DNA of 64,000 bases from CAZFLY01 sp964519995 (lineage in GTDB: Bacteria; Planctomycetota; Phycisphaerae; Sedimentisphaerales; Anaerobacaceae): NCBI GenBank assembly GCA_964519995.1, contig CAZFLY010000003.1, positions 1-64,000 on the forward strand. The letters run 5' to 3'. Shown here in pieces: positions 25,239 to 36,000 of the stretch. The notes beneath the pieces were generated by a model. That model was not told where the DNA came from, did not search any database, and saw nothing but the letters and a program-made list of their open reading frames with translations. The translations under genes were made by a program, and so were the position numbers. Within the stretch, counting starts at the first letter, position 1; each line of letters begins with the position of its first letter.

Positions 25239-25508
25239 ATGGATAGTAGTTTCGCCCTTTATCTCGGTCGACACACGCTGGAGACAGCTCTGCTTTTGGC
25301 TGCACCGATACTCATTACCTGCATGGTAGTTGGAATCACCGTAACATTGTTTCAGGCGGTCACTTCGATACGTGATATGACCTTGACGATCATTCCCAAA
25401 CTGCTTGCGGTTGGAACCGTCATACTACTTTTTGGCGGCTGGATGCTCCAGATTGCCTTGCGGTTTGCTAACGAAGTCTTCGCCCACATCCAAAACATCG
25501 GACACTAA
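25239..25508 (+). CDS. fliQ: Flagellar export gate protein FliQ
   Basis: 89 residues, two membrane segments, usual length. FliQ pattern LETALLLAAPILITCMVVGI, then ITVTLFQAVTSIRDMTLTII and PKLLAVGTVILLFGGWML. I take the ATG at 25239, which has GGGAG 9 nt upstream. Confidence 0.95.
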   Translation: MDSSFALYLGRHTLETALLLAAPILITCMVVGITVTLFQAVTSIRDMTLTIIPKLLAVGTVILLFGGWMLQIALRFANEVFAHIQNIGH

Positions 25509-25520
25509 CTCAGACAAAAT

Positions 25521-26264
25521 ATGACTGGAAAACTTCTTGGTTTTATAATGGTCCTCACCAGGCTCTCGGCGTTTATTATGCCGCTGCCCGTCTTTGGTTG
25601 GCAAGCCATTCCAGTTAGAATCAAAGTGGCAGTCACTGTACTGTTAGCTGTTTTCTTTTCAGCAATAATGCCGGTTCACACCGATCCTAAACAAGTCACA
25701 ATGCTATACGCAATTCTACTAATGGCCAACGAGGCAACCTACGGCTTAGCGCTTGGCTTGATTGTAATTACTGTCTTTTCGGTAGTTAAATTAAGTGGTC
25801 GTATCGTGGAACGCCAGATGGGCCTGGTTATGGCCCAGGTCATTGACCCTCTCAGCGGTGAAACAGCTCGACCCCTAAGTAGTCTTCTCGAGATGATATT
25901 CATAATCCTGTTTTTAAGCGCAGACGGTCACCATCTTTTCATGCTAATAATCTCACGAAGCTACGAAGTGTTTCCGGCCGGCACCAGCCCCACAATACCA
26001 GTACTGGCTAACGGCGTAATTAATGCTGGTTCTGTAATGTTCGTAGCTGCCCTGAGATTAGCCGCACCGATGATGGGTGCGTTCTTGTTGCTGATGGTCG
26101 TGCTGGCTATCCTGGCACGCATTGTTCCGGAAATAAACATTCTCTTTATCAGTCTGCCATTGCGCGTAGGATTAGGACTGTTTATGATGGCGATATTTCT
26201 GCCGTTTATTAACGGATTTGTATCAGAATTTGCCGAGTTGATGGGAAAACTGCTGCCACTATAG
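25521..26264 (+). CDS. fliR: Flagellar export gate protein FliR
   Basis: 247 residues with about six membrane segments. FliR sits with FliP and FliQ in the gate and contacts FlhB. The pattern MVLTRLSAFIMPLPVFGWQA, LIVITVFSVVKLSGRIVERQ, GLVMAQVIDPLSGE and NILFISLPLRVGLGLFMMAI is typical. It begins 12 nt after the fliQ stop. Confidence 0.95.
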   Translation: MTGKLLGFIMVLTRLSAFIMPLPVFGWQAIPVRIKVAVTVLLAVFFSAIMPVHTDPKQVTMLYAILLMANEATYGLALGLIVITVFSVVKLSGRIVERQMGLVMAQVIDPLSGETARPLSSLLEMIFIILFLSADGHHLFMLIISRSYEVFPAGTSPTIPVLANGVINAGSVMFVAALRLAAPMMGAFLLLMVVLAILARIVPEINILFISLPLRVGLGLFMMAIFLPFINGFVSEFAELMGKLLPL

Positions 26265-26310
26265 AGATTGAATTCCGAATCTCTCATAAGGTAACCGAAA
26301 GCCCGGCAAT

Positions 26311-26348
26311 CATGTCTCGTCTCGGCGAAGCGCCGAGACGTAGCCGGA
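26311..26348. repeat. GTCTCGGCG hairpin repeat, copy before flhB
   Basis: A perfect 10-bp stem (CGTCTCGGCG 26318-26327, CGCCGAGACG 26331-26340) with an AAG loop, flanked by TAGCCGGAT. It ends 12 nt before the flhB ATG. An inverted copy is at 27441-27476 and a diverged copy at 44831-44865. Confidence 0.8.
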
Positions 26349-26360
26349 TAGGTACTCACA

Positions 26361-27434
26361 ATGCCCGATAAGCCAGCTGCTGAAAGAACCGAACAACCGA
26401 CACCAAGAAGGCTTCAAAAGGCCAAGGAAAAGGGCCAAGTGCCTAGCAGCCAAGAATTAGCTTCGGTTCTGATACTAACGACGATGGTCATAACGCTGGG
26501 TTTGTTGGCACCGAGCATTTTGCGTTGGTTCATTGCCAGAACTAAGGATGGGTTATCAGGCCAGACTTCTATGTTTTCCAGTAGCAACATCTTCATGCAA
26601 TATGTCGGCGAAAAAATAGTCGATTCGATCCTAATTGTCAGTCCCATCTTTGCCTCGCTATTCGCAGCCTCGGCTCTCGCCTATATTGTAGTCGGCGGCT
26701 TGAATTTCTCACCGCAGGCCATACAACTGAAATGGAGCACAATAAATCCAGTAACAGGGCTACAAAGGTTGATAAACGCACGGTCGCTCGTACACTTAAT
26801 CACCTCCATAGCGAAACTGTTTCTCGTCGCGATCATCGTCTGGTTGTACATCAACAGCAAGCTCGATACATTCGCCACACTTCGGTGGGCCTGGTCCGCC
26901 CAGATCATCGCTGCCATTGCAAGGATAATATTTGGCCTGTGTGTTCGTGTTGCCATTGCGTTGCTGGCTATCGGAATTGCCGATGCCCTCTATCAAAAAT
27001 GGAAGCACCTCCAGGACCTGAAAATGACACGACAGGAAGTAAAACAGGAACGCAAGGATACAGAGGGTTCACCGGAAGTAAAGGCCCGGATTCGCAGAAT
27101 CCAGCTCCAGATGTCAATGAAACGTCTGATGCAAGAGGTGCCCAAGGCAAGCGTGATTCTTCTGAATCCAACACACGTTGCCGTGGCTCTGCGCTATGAG
27201 GCCAAGACAATGGAAGCTCCTGTCCTGGTGGCAAAAGGTGCCGATTATATGGCAGAGAAAATCATCAAAATCGGCCGGTCCTATGGTGTACCAATCGTAA
27301 GAAGACCAGAGCTGGCAAGAACCATCTACTCGAGCGTTCAACCGGGCCAGGTCATACCACAGGAACTGTACGTTGCTATAGCAGAAGTGTTGGCTATGAT
27401 TTACCGTCTACGACAGAAAAAGGCGAGAATATAA
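26361..27434 (+). CDS. flhB: Flagellar export switch protein FlhB
   Basis: 357 residues. Four membrane segments precede a cytoplasmic domain that self-cleaves at Asn-Pro-Thr-His, here residues 269-272 (SVILLNPTHVAVALRYE), exactly where it lies in enteric FlhB. Cleavage plus FliK changes export from rod/hook to filament proteins. The N-terminus EQPTPRRLQKAKEKGQVPSS is typical. The gene is bracketed closely by inverted copies of a hairpin repeat. Confidence 0.97.
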   Translation: MPDKPAAERTEQPTPRRLQKAKEKGQVPSSQELASVLILTTMVITLGLLAPSILRWFIARTKDGLSGQTSMFSSSNIFMQYVGEKIVDSILIVSPIFASLFAASALAYIVVGGLNFSPQAIQLKWSTINPVTGLQRLINARSLVHLITSIAKLFLVAIIVWLYINSKLDTFATLRWAWSAQIIAAIARIIFGLCVRVAIALLAIGIADALYQKWKHLQDLKMTRQEVKQERKDTEGSPEVKARIRRIQLQMSMKRLMQEVPKASVILLNPTHVAVALRYEAKTMEAPVLVAKGADYMAEKIIKIGRSYGVPIVRRPELARTIYSSVQPGQVIPQELYVAIAEVLAMIYRLRQKKARI

Positions 27435-27440
27435 TTACTG

Positions 27441-27476
27441 ATCCGGCTACGACTCGGCGCTTCGCCGAGACGAGAA
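27441..27476. repeat. GTCTCGGCG hairpin repeat, inverted copy after flhB
   Basis: ATCCGGCTACGACTCGGCGC followed by TTCGCCGAGACGAG is the reverse complement of the copy at 26311-26348 with few differences. It lies 7 nt after the flhB stop and between the convergent flhB and fliD, so it may also end transcription from both sides. Confidence 0.8.
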
Positions 27477-27530
27477 CGAAACAAACAAAGCTCCGCATAG
27501 CTTAAGCCAGTCAAGTTACACCTGTCAAAA

Positions 27531-29906
27531 CTATGCCATACCAAAACCCAGAGCGGCCATCTGGCTTTGCAGTAGCGCTAATGTCTTCTCAAGTTTGGCA
27601 AAACGGGCTATTAATCTCTGCTCCTTCCTCGTAAGGCGGTACTCCTCAAGCTCTATTTTATCTTGTAGTCCGCTTATAGTGTCTTTAACGTGTTCCTGAT
27701 TGATCTTTAGTGAGCCGGTGGTTATTTTGAGTACCCTGTCCAGAGTATCTTCGATTGCACCTGCAAAACCTTGCTTGACTCTGACCTTGGCCGTGAAGGT
27801 CCCATTCTGACTCAGGTCAACACTGATTTGAAGATTATTCTCTGGATACACCGGATAACCATTGTCGTCAAAGGAGCTATTGCCTGTAACAATATTGCCA
27901 TTGTAATTCGCATCACGATAGGTAGATTCACTCGCGAGCTTTATCCTGGCGCTCGTGATCTCCCCGCCGCCTACCACAACCTCGACATCGTATGTGCCCG
28001 CGGTAGTGTAGTTGCTACTGGCACCGTAAAACTTGATTGTGTTGCTGTCGGAGCTGCCTGTTTTGTCAGCACCAATCAAAGCAAGAACGCCCATATAATC
28101 TTCGGCTATAGCCTCATCGAATACGCTCGTATCCAAACTCAATTTACCATTTCTATCAAGTTCAAGACCGATTTGGCCCGCCAACAAGTATGTATCAATA
28201 TCCTCAACAAATCCGCTTGTCTTTGCGTAAAGATGCGTGCTGAGCAGTGACCGTATGGATGAGACAGTAAAATCCCCCATTAGAACACCAGCAGTTTTGA
28301 GAGCTTCGTTATAGCCCGTCTTTTCCTGTATATAAGTTATCGCACTATTATAGGCTTCAACCATGGAGTTCAACTTGGTTTTGACAGATTCAATGTCTCT
28401 GGTCAAAGTCAACTGTTCCCCACTGGAAGCCGTTGTGTCGTGCAGATGCAGCGTCACACCATGAATTACATCATCAAACGTATTGGAACTTCTGCTAATC
28501 CAACCATAGTTTTCGCCTTTCGTCTGTTCCTCAAACACGTAATTTGAAGGATCACTGGGATCCAGATTGCTTGAATCAATCGAAATCATGTTAACATCAC
28601 CCGCAGTATCGAGGAATGTAAATATCATGGGACCACTTCGATCTAACCTTTCGCCAGTCACCTTTATATCGCCAGGATTTACGTTCGGCAGCGCTTCAAG
28701 TGCATCTTCAATCTCCCAGGTACGAGCATCGTAGTCAATCGGTTCCGTTGTTTGTCCATCGTAAGTTAAGGTAAATGTACCCGAATCCGCCCGGTCCGTT
28801 TTAGATAGAACTTGCACCTCGGCAATTCCTGCTTGTGGAATGGGGTACCCATCCACTCTTATTTTGCTGTCCTGAGCCGATTGTGTTTCGGTAAAATCTG
28901 CTGGTTCAAAACCTGTAAGGGTCCCTGCTGTGCCACCTTCTGTTACCGTCCAATCCTCGGGATCGGCAGGCAGAGTCAGCGCTGCATCACCGGCCGGGTC
29001 TTTTACGAACTCTAAGCTAATCGAGATATCACTTGCACCGCAGGTATCATCAGTAAAAACTATCTTACCGTTAACAAAAGTTGCCTTTGCGATTCCATCA
29101 AAAGCATCGTTAATTTCGCTGATGAGATGTGTAATTTTTGTATTGCTTGTTACAGCCAGTTCCACCTCCCCTATGGGATTACCGGCTTTGTCAGTACCAT
29201 TGATCGTAATCTTATCGGTGGTACCAAGCGTTCCACTAAACTGGTCAAGCTCCGTGATCTTGGTACTCAGTGTCGCATTGTCACTACCGACAGTAAAGGC
29301 CGACTTAGCCTGCCATACTTCAGTATTGCTCGAATTGACGGAGATTTCATAATCAGATCCGGCATCATTACCGTTTAGCACCAAATGATAGGCGTCGTTA
29401 TAGTGTAACAATGTCGCTGTAACGCCAGGATTGTTCGCATCGTTATTGATCAAGCCCGCCAGGTCCTCAAGCGTCGTTGTCGCAGTAGTCGTTATGCTGG
29501 TCTCCTCATGGTTATATGAATATATAAACGTGCCTGCTTCGACATAATCTTCCGGATATTCAAGACCGCTCGTGTGAACCCAACGCTCCGCTGTGGCAAG
29601 CTGACCTATAACGACCGTGTGATTTCCTTCAAAAGCGTTATAAGATGCCTCAGCGGTCAGAATGTCTGGATCACTTGAGGCGATAGTAAAAGCCCGAAGC
29701 CCACTCGCATCAGACAACACCTGAGCGGTACTGCGTAAAGAGTTGAGCTTGCCCTCCAATGTGCTCAGGGCCTCTTTTCGCTCATCCCAAAGGCTCATAC
29801 GTTCCTCGTACCTATTCAGTGTACGACGCTCAACTGCCATGAGCTGGCTGATGAGCTGAGTCGTATCAATACCCGTAAAAAGCCCAGGAAGCTGTATGGT
29901 TGACAT
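27531..29906 (-). CDS. fliD: Filament cap protein FliD
   Basis: 791 residues. FliD caps the filament and helps flagellin fold and insert. The N-terminal FliD domain is seen in QLPGLFTGIDTTQLISQLMA and VERRTLNRYEERMSLWDER; the C-terminal domain in VKTKLNSMVEAYNSAITYIQ, DFTVSSIRSLLSTHL and the final heptads (ARFAKLEKTLALLQSQMAAL). The middle is expanded compared with the usual 450-700 residues and holds several beta-rich domains, probably surface-exposed. AAAGG precedes the ATG. It follows the glycosylation island in the same direction. Confidence 0.93.
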   Translation of the reverse strand: MSTIQLPGLFTGIDTTQLISQLMAVERRTLNRYEERMSLWDERKEALSTLEGKLNSLRSTAQVLSDASGLRAFTIASSDPDILTAEASYNAFEGNHTVVIGQLATAERWVHTSGLEYPEDYVEAGTFIYSYNHEETSITTTATTTLEDLAGLINNDANNPGVTATLLHYNDAYHLVLNGNDAGSDYEISVNSSNTEVWQAKSAFTVGSDNATLSTKITELDQFSGTLGTTDKITINGTDKAGNPIGEVELAVTSNTKITHLISEINDAFDGIAKATFVNGKIVFTDDTCGASDISISLEFVKDPAGDAALTLPADPEDWTVTEGGTAGTLTGFEPADFTETQSAQDSKIRVDGYPIPQAGIAEVQVLSKTDRADSGTFTLTYDGQTTEPIDYDARTWEIEDALEALPNVNPGDIKVTGERLDRSGPMIFTFLDTAGDVNMISIDSSNLDPSDPSNYVFEEQTKGENYGWISRSSNTFDDVIHGVTLHLHDTTASSGEQLTLTRDIESVKTKLNSMVEAYNSAITYIQEKTGYNEALKTAGVLMGDFTVSSIRSLLSTHLYAKTSGFVEDIDTYLLAGQIGLELDRNGKLSLDTSVFDEAIAEDYMGVLALIGADKTGSSDSNTIKFYGASSNYTTAGTYDVEVVVGGGEITSARIKLASESTYRDANYNGNIVTGNSSFDDNGYPVYPENNLQISVDLSQNGTFTAKVRVKQGFAGAIEDTLDRVLKITTGSLKINQEHVKDTISGLQDKIELEEYRLTRKEQRLIARFAKLEKTLALLQSQMAALGFGMA

Positions 29907-29986
29907 CTTTTATACCTTTCAGAAATCTGCACCCTCTTTTTACAGAATCCGATTACCGGCTGTGCAAACACACTAACTCACATTAT

Positions 29987-30014
29987 TTATCGTCTATAAC
30001 TACCTGTCTCTAAA
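29987..30014 (-). promoter_or_regulatory. Weak sigma-28-like motif before fliD
   Basis: On the minus strand TTTA, 16 bp, GACGATAA; the -10 differs from GCCGATAA at one position and the -35 is poor. It overlaps the stop codon of the upstream giant gene and lies 81 bp before fliD. A late-class promoter for the cap gene would make sense. Confidence 0.35.
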
Positions 30015-33000
30015 CATAGTTGCACAATTTTTTTGCAGCCTCAGGACGTTCTGACGAGCACTCTGCAAGGCTGCCTTCAGCATTGACCATGAGAAGCTCG
30101 CAAAGATTAGCTCTTTCGGCACACCAATTCTGGACATCTTTCGTCAATTTTTTCTCGAAGTAATCAGAAATAAATTCCCTCGCACCTGAACTGTTCTGGT
30201 TTTGTATTTCCATGTTAAGGTACCTCAGGCTCTGCTTTTTCAGATCGAGCGCAAAAAAGGCGATTGCTCTCAACAAATAATAATTTTTGAATCTCCTTGC
30301 TATATCAGGCACCATTGCTTCAATTCCGTTGAGCACATCAATGCAGGTCACATAGTGAGTCTTATTGAATAACCATACTGCATTCCTCAGTAAATCCCAC
30401 ACGACATCCTCGCCCAATGGCTCGCTCTCCCAGCGCGCAAAATGGTCTCTGAATCTCTCAAGGAAATCCGAACAAATACAATTTCTCAACTCTGTTTTTA
30501 TGTCCGTATCTGGAAAATCCCGGAGTCTTTGTCTTATTTTTTTCAGCTTGCCCTGCCAGTATTGACGAAACCGAGCCCTCCTGTTGCGAGAATCAAAACA
30601 AGATAATACCTGTGTTTGCCCTTTTGCATGTACCCTTTTCAACGTAAGGTACTCCGGAATATTCTTGAATCTTACATTCGGATCATGCTTTGCGTATTCG
30701 CCGACCTTGGCAAACCAGAAGGTATCCGATGCAAATAGGTTCTCGTCATAAAATCCTATTTCATCAAACACTGCCTTGCGAATAATTGCTGAGCTATGGC
30801 TCATTCCATGTTTCCATGACAAGAATTCTGTAAGGATCTCGTCGTGGCCGATCGGCAACCAATGACAGTCCGTATATTGAAGACCCTTGAACTCATCAAT
30901 GAAACGCCGATAATAAGAACCAACAACCATCAATCTTTCATCAGCTACTATCTCTTTATAAAACGTTTCAAGCTTTGATGGGCTCATAATATCATCCGCA
31001 TCGTGTATAACAATAAAATCAGAACAGGCTTGCGTAATAGCGTAGTTCCTTCTCACGTATGGCCCTTCATTACAATCGAAATAGTAAGTCCTAACTCTTC
31101 CATCCAGCCGGCTGTATTCCTCCATTATGCTTCTGGTACCGTCTGTACTACCATCATCCAGCAAGATTAGCTCCCACTGCTGGAAAGTCTGGCTTTTTAT
31201 GCTTTCGAGGCATTCCCGTAAGAAGTTCTCCGAATTATAGCAGGACGTAATTATGGAAACTTTCGGCTTGGTGTCACGTTGTAAAGGGATAGTATGTTCC
31301 GACGACACCGATACTGAGACAGAACCGGTAGTCCCTTTAGCTTGGCTCGCCATTGTATCGATCGGCTGCAGAAGTGAATATATTTGCTGACTTACTGACC
31401 TGATGCTGAATTTTTCAGCAATCATATCTTTGGCTTTTGTGCTAAATCGGCTCCACAGGGAGTCCTCGTCTAAAAGACGTAAACACTTGTGAGCAAAATC
31501 ACCAGGATTGTCAGCAATGAAGCAGTGTTGACCATCAACAAGATCGAATCCCTCAGCTCCAATGGTCGTTGTGACAAATGGCGTTGCCGCTGCGGCGGCA
31601 ACGCCGAGCTTACCCTTCATACCCGCACCATAGGTCATTGGACAGACAAACAATCTATATTCGCCAATGGCCTGTTCGGCTTCTTTTACATAGCCTATTA
31701 CCTTCACGTTCCGATTAGATTCAAACTTCTCTTTGTACGCTTCATTATTAAAGCCTAAAATATGGAACTGCACATTGGGTTTCTTCTCAATTATTAATGG
31801 AAAAACCTCCCTAAGAAACCATAACACTGCATCAACATTATGACGGATATGAAACGATCCAATGAAACAAATATTTTTTCTTTCATGCAGTGGCGGACTT
31901 TGTGCCAACACCATGTGAATATTCGGAATGACGCTCACATTACAGTTTGAGCCGATATTCCCAAGTATATCGCTCTTCTCCACCTCAGTAACCGTCAATA
32001 CTGCGTCAGCTATCGGGTAAAGTTGTTTTTCCAATTCAAGAAACTTTTTAGCCTTTTGAAGGTCTTGATAATCGTGCAATACATTGAACTTTCGCTTGAA
32101 CTTTTTGTAGTGGAAATCCATCGTGTCGATCATTACTTTCGTCTTTGGGCGATTTTGCTTCAGCCATTTAGTTAACTGCAATGCGAAGTTTAGATAATCC
32201 ACCGACCATATATTTGTTATCCAAACGCAATCCAACATATCAACTTCGTTCAAGTACAGGTAATCGCTAAAGCTGTTTATCGTTTGCTGAACTTTGATAA
32301 AGTTGACTGTGCAATCGAAAGCCGCTTTATACTTCTTGTCGTTCGCGTATAGTTGGAAGTATAAATGGTCAATCTTATGTCCCGCAGCCGCTAAAATCTT
32401 CAATATATGGTAAATCCTCAAGTTGGAACTGCCCACATCAAAACCAGGCGTGCAGATATTGACGAAGGTCATTCTAAGCGGTCTTGTCGCTATTGTTACA
32501 ACCGGCTGATTCCAGTCGTTCTCTGTCCTGCCTGAAACTTCATCAGCAACCTGTGGCTCAGAGTCCGCCGTAGTGTCAGGAAATGACAAAGAACACAAGC
32601 TTTGCTGAGCATGAATCGGCTCTTTTAGTGGTCTTGCCGCTTCAACTGCCTCCATTTCCTCTACATAACCCTTGAGCCAATACCCCAAAAAGCATTCATG
32701 ATAGATGGTATAAAGCGATTTTAAATACCTTGCGATGTCAGGCCGGCCTGATTGTATCTGGTTATTCAGCAGCGGTTCAAACTTGATTACTTTGCTTGTC
32801 CATTCATCAAGGAACGGTTTGTATCGACTGCGGTACTCTTCAATCGCATTTTGTAGATGATATCGTGGTATAATAAGTTCAGGATGCGCACAGGCCATTC
32901 GATAAAGCGCCCGGCCTTGCCTATAACGCCGTCTGCAAAAACCCTCAAAATCAACCGGCACAAGCACGAAACTTTCAGCTTTTCCATTATAGAAAATCTT

Positions 33001-36000
33001 AACATCTTTTGGTAACAAACGACATGCAAGTTCGATATCCTCATATCCCCAGTGTAATTTGCTGTCAAACGGACCTTTGAGACTGGTTAGAAGGGAACGT
33101 TTCGCTGAAACCAAACCTCCCCACCATTTCCATACATCATAAAATTGGCCATCCTGCATCTTGTCATATCCAAAGTATTCTCCTCCTACATGGGTAACGT
33201 AATGCATCAATGGAGTCACTTCCAAGTCCTTATGCCAGTCCAGATGCCCCAGGACAGCTATCCGCTCATCAGGATTTTCCTGATGGCTGCGCAGATGCTC
33301 AGCTATCAATTCCGGCCCTGGTATATCATCATCGTCACTAAAGAGTACGATTCGTCCTTTGACTGCCCTTATGCCATTGTTGCGTGCAGCAGCAAGTCCA
33401 CCATTCTCCTGATAAAGATAAACTGTATTTATCCGATCTGAGAACTTCTCAACAATCTCTTTTACAGGCGGCTCAGAGCCATCATCAACAACAATAACTT
33501 CAAAATCTTCTCTGGCAGCAGTTTGATTAGCAAAACCAGTAAAAGTCTTTTCCAGTAACTCCGGCCTATTGTAAGTAGTCAAAACAACAGAGATTTGGGG
33601 ACTTGAAGATGCTCCTGGACTCGTTCTCAATTTTTGTATATTTTTCCTCTGCAGTGCTTCTTGCAGTGCAAGCTCAGCATATTCATCCTGCTGTTTTTTT
33701 CTTGCCGAAGAAACAGCCTCCGTCCAAAATCTCAAGTTATATAAATGCTCTGCTATATTTTGTATCTCTCCGACTTCGGATAATCGTAACCATAAATCAT
33801 AGTCCTGAGCATACGTATATTTTTCGTTATATCCTCCAATTTTCGTCAGGGAGGATCTTCTCAGCATGACCGATCCATGAGCAAGACTGTTATTTACCAA
33901 CAGTTTCTTCTTAATATCTTCATATTCCGTTGGCGGCTCCCAGCTACCATGCATTTCTCCATTTGAATCAATCCAATTACACCAGGACCCCACAACCAAG
34001 CAATCTGGATTTTCGTTTAAGAATCTTACTTGTTTTTCAAATCTTTGGGGATAAGAGACATCGTCTGCGTCCATGCGCGCAACATATTCACCTCTGCATA
34101 GCTTCAGGCCAATATTTAAGGATCTCGTTAAGCCCTTGTTCTGGGGATTTCTATAAATAAACGTCCTTGAGTCTTTCATATCAACGAGTATCTCAGATGT
34201 TCTGTCAGTGCTTCCGTCATCAACTATGATAACTTCAAAGTTCTGATATGTCTGATTGTATACACTTTCTAATGCCTGACTGATGAACCTCTCACAATTA
34301 TAGACAGGAATGAGCACGCTCACTTTAGGCTTGCCAGTCCAGTCTTTTCTTTCTTCGGTATCAGGTATATACGCGTTCCAACTCCCACCGTAATAACGGT
34401 CAACATTATTATTATGCCCTTGCAAGTAAACCAACCCTCGGTCATCAATATATTGATACAGCCTGTTATCTATAACCATCCTTCGCAGCTGGCTGTCCGG
34501 TATTCCAACAAACACATTGAACCAAGTTATTGTCGGATTGATTTCCTTTAGTAGTTTTTGTGTTTCCCAGAAGTCCACCTCGGTCTCACCCGGCACTCCA
34601 ATAACAACGCTCGCCGCAGTCTTTATACCAAACTTATGACACCAACTGAACACTCTTCTTATTTGTTCGACTGTGGTGTCTTTCTGTAGAAAATCCAATA
34701 TCCTCTGAGAGCCGCTTTCCACGCCGATATAAAGCCCCTTTGCGCCGGCTCCAGACATCAACTCAACAATGTCCTCAGTCAAAGTGCTAACCCTTGACTC
34801 ACAAGCCCAAGAGATCTTTATTCCCTTCTGTATAATAAGCTCACAGAACCTTTTCAGCCTTTTCCTGTTAACCGTAAAATTGTCTTCTCGAAAATAAATT
34901 CCCTTCGCCCCATAGTGTTCGATGACATATTCGATATCCGATATGACTCGCTCTGCACTGAAAAACGTATATTTCCTGTGCCACACAGACCCCACCGAGC
35001 AAAATCTACACCTGAACGGGCAACCTCGGCTTGTGTTCATCGTAAATACAGGCCTATCGCTGAAAAAATCGCTACCCCAATTATATGGCAAGTTCACAAA
35101 GTAATCCCATGCTGGCATAGGTAGCTCATCGAGATTTTGTACCCGTGGATATTTAACGATCCTTTCAGAAACTTTATTAGACACAATATCGAGAATTGCC
35201 CGTTCACCCTCTCCCTGCACAACGTAATCGACAAAGTCAGGTATAGTATGCACAGCCACGCTGGTATGAGGGCCGCCTACAATTATCTTTCCTGTCCATT
35301 GGTGAGTATGTCTTAGATGCTCCAGTTTATGTAACATTCGAAGTGTATCGCGAAAGCAAACAGTGTCGCTGTAAATGCCGACACAATCTATCCGCTTCTG
35401 TTGAAGGTAATCTGTCTCTAGAAAATCACTAGGCTGCAGGAAGTTATCAATAAAAAAAACTTCATGACCGGCTTGACGCAGTACGGAAATGAGAAATCCA
35501 ACACCGATGGGCGGCCTTTTTTCTTTTGTGCAAAATGGCGACTGAGCTGGAGCCGCAGACATCGTAAGCAGAATATTAGATTTACTTTTTCTTGGATACT
35601 TATCACTAATTTGCTCATGAGAAAATTCAGGCATGTCCGTCTTGTCCTTTGGACTTCCGACGAAATAAACGACAGGACCGTCAGGTCCCTTAACTATCTC
35701 CAGGGATTGTGTGTAAAACTTGCGGGCCAAGATATCCTTTAGGTCGGACAAAGCTGGTTCATGAAGGTGATAATGATTACCTGAATGTCTGCCTCCAGGT
35801 AATATAACCGGAACGGTCATTACCAATAAGCCATCGTCCTTAATAACTCTTACTGCTTCCTCTAAAAATTGCATTCCGGTAGTTCTACTAACATGTTCAA
35901 AGCCTTCTAAACACACTACTACATCAATGCTATTGTTCTTCAAAGGAATATTCGCCATATCCCCGGCTAAAAAATCTATACCCGGATAGTGTTCCTTTGC

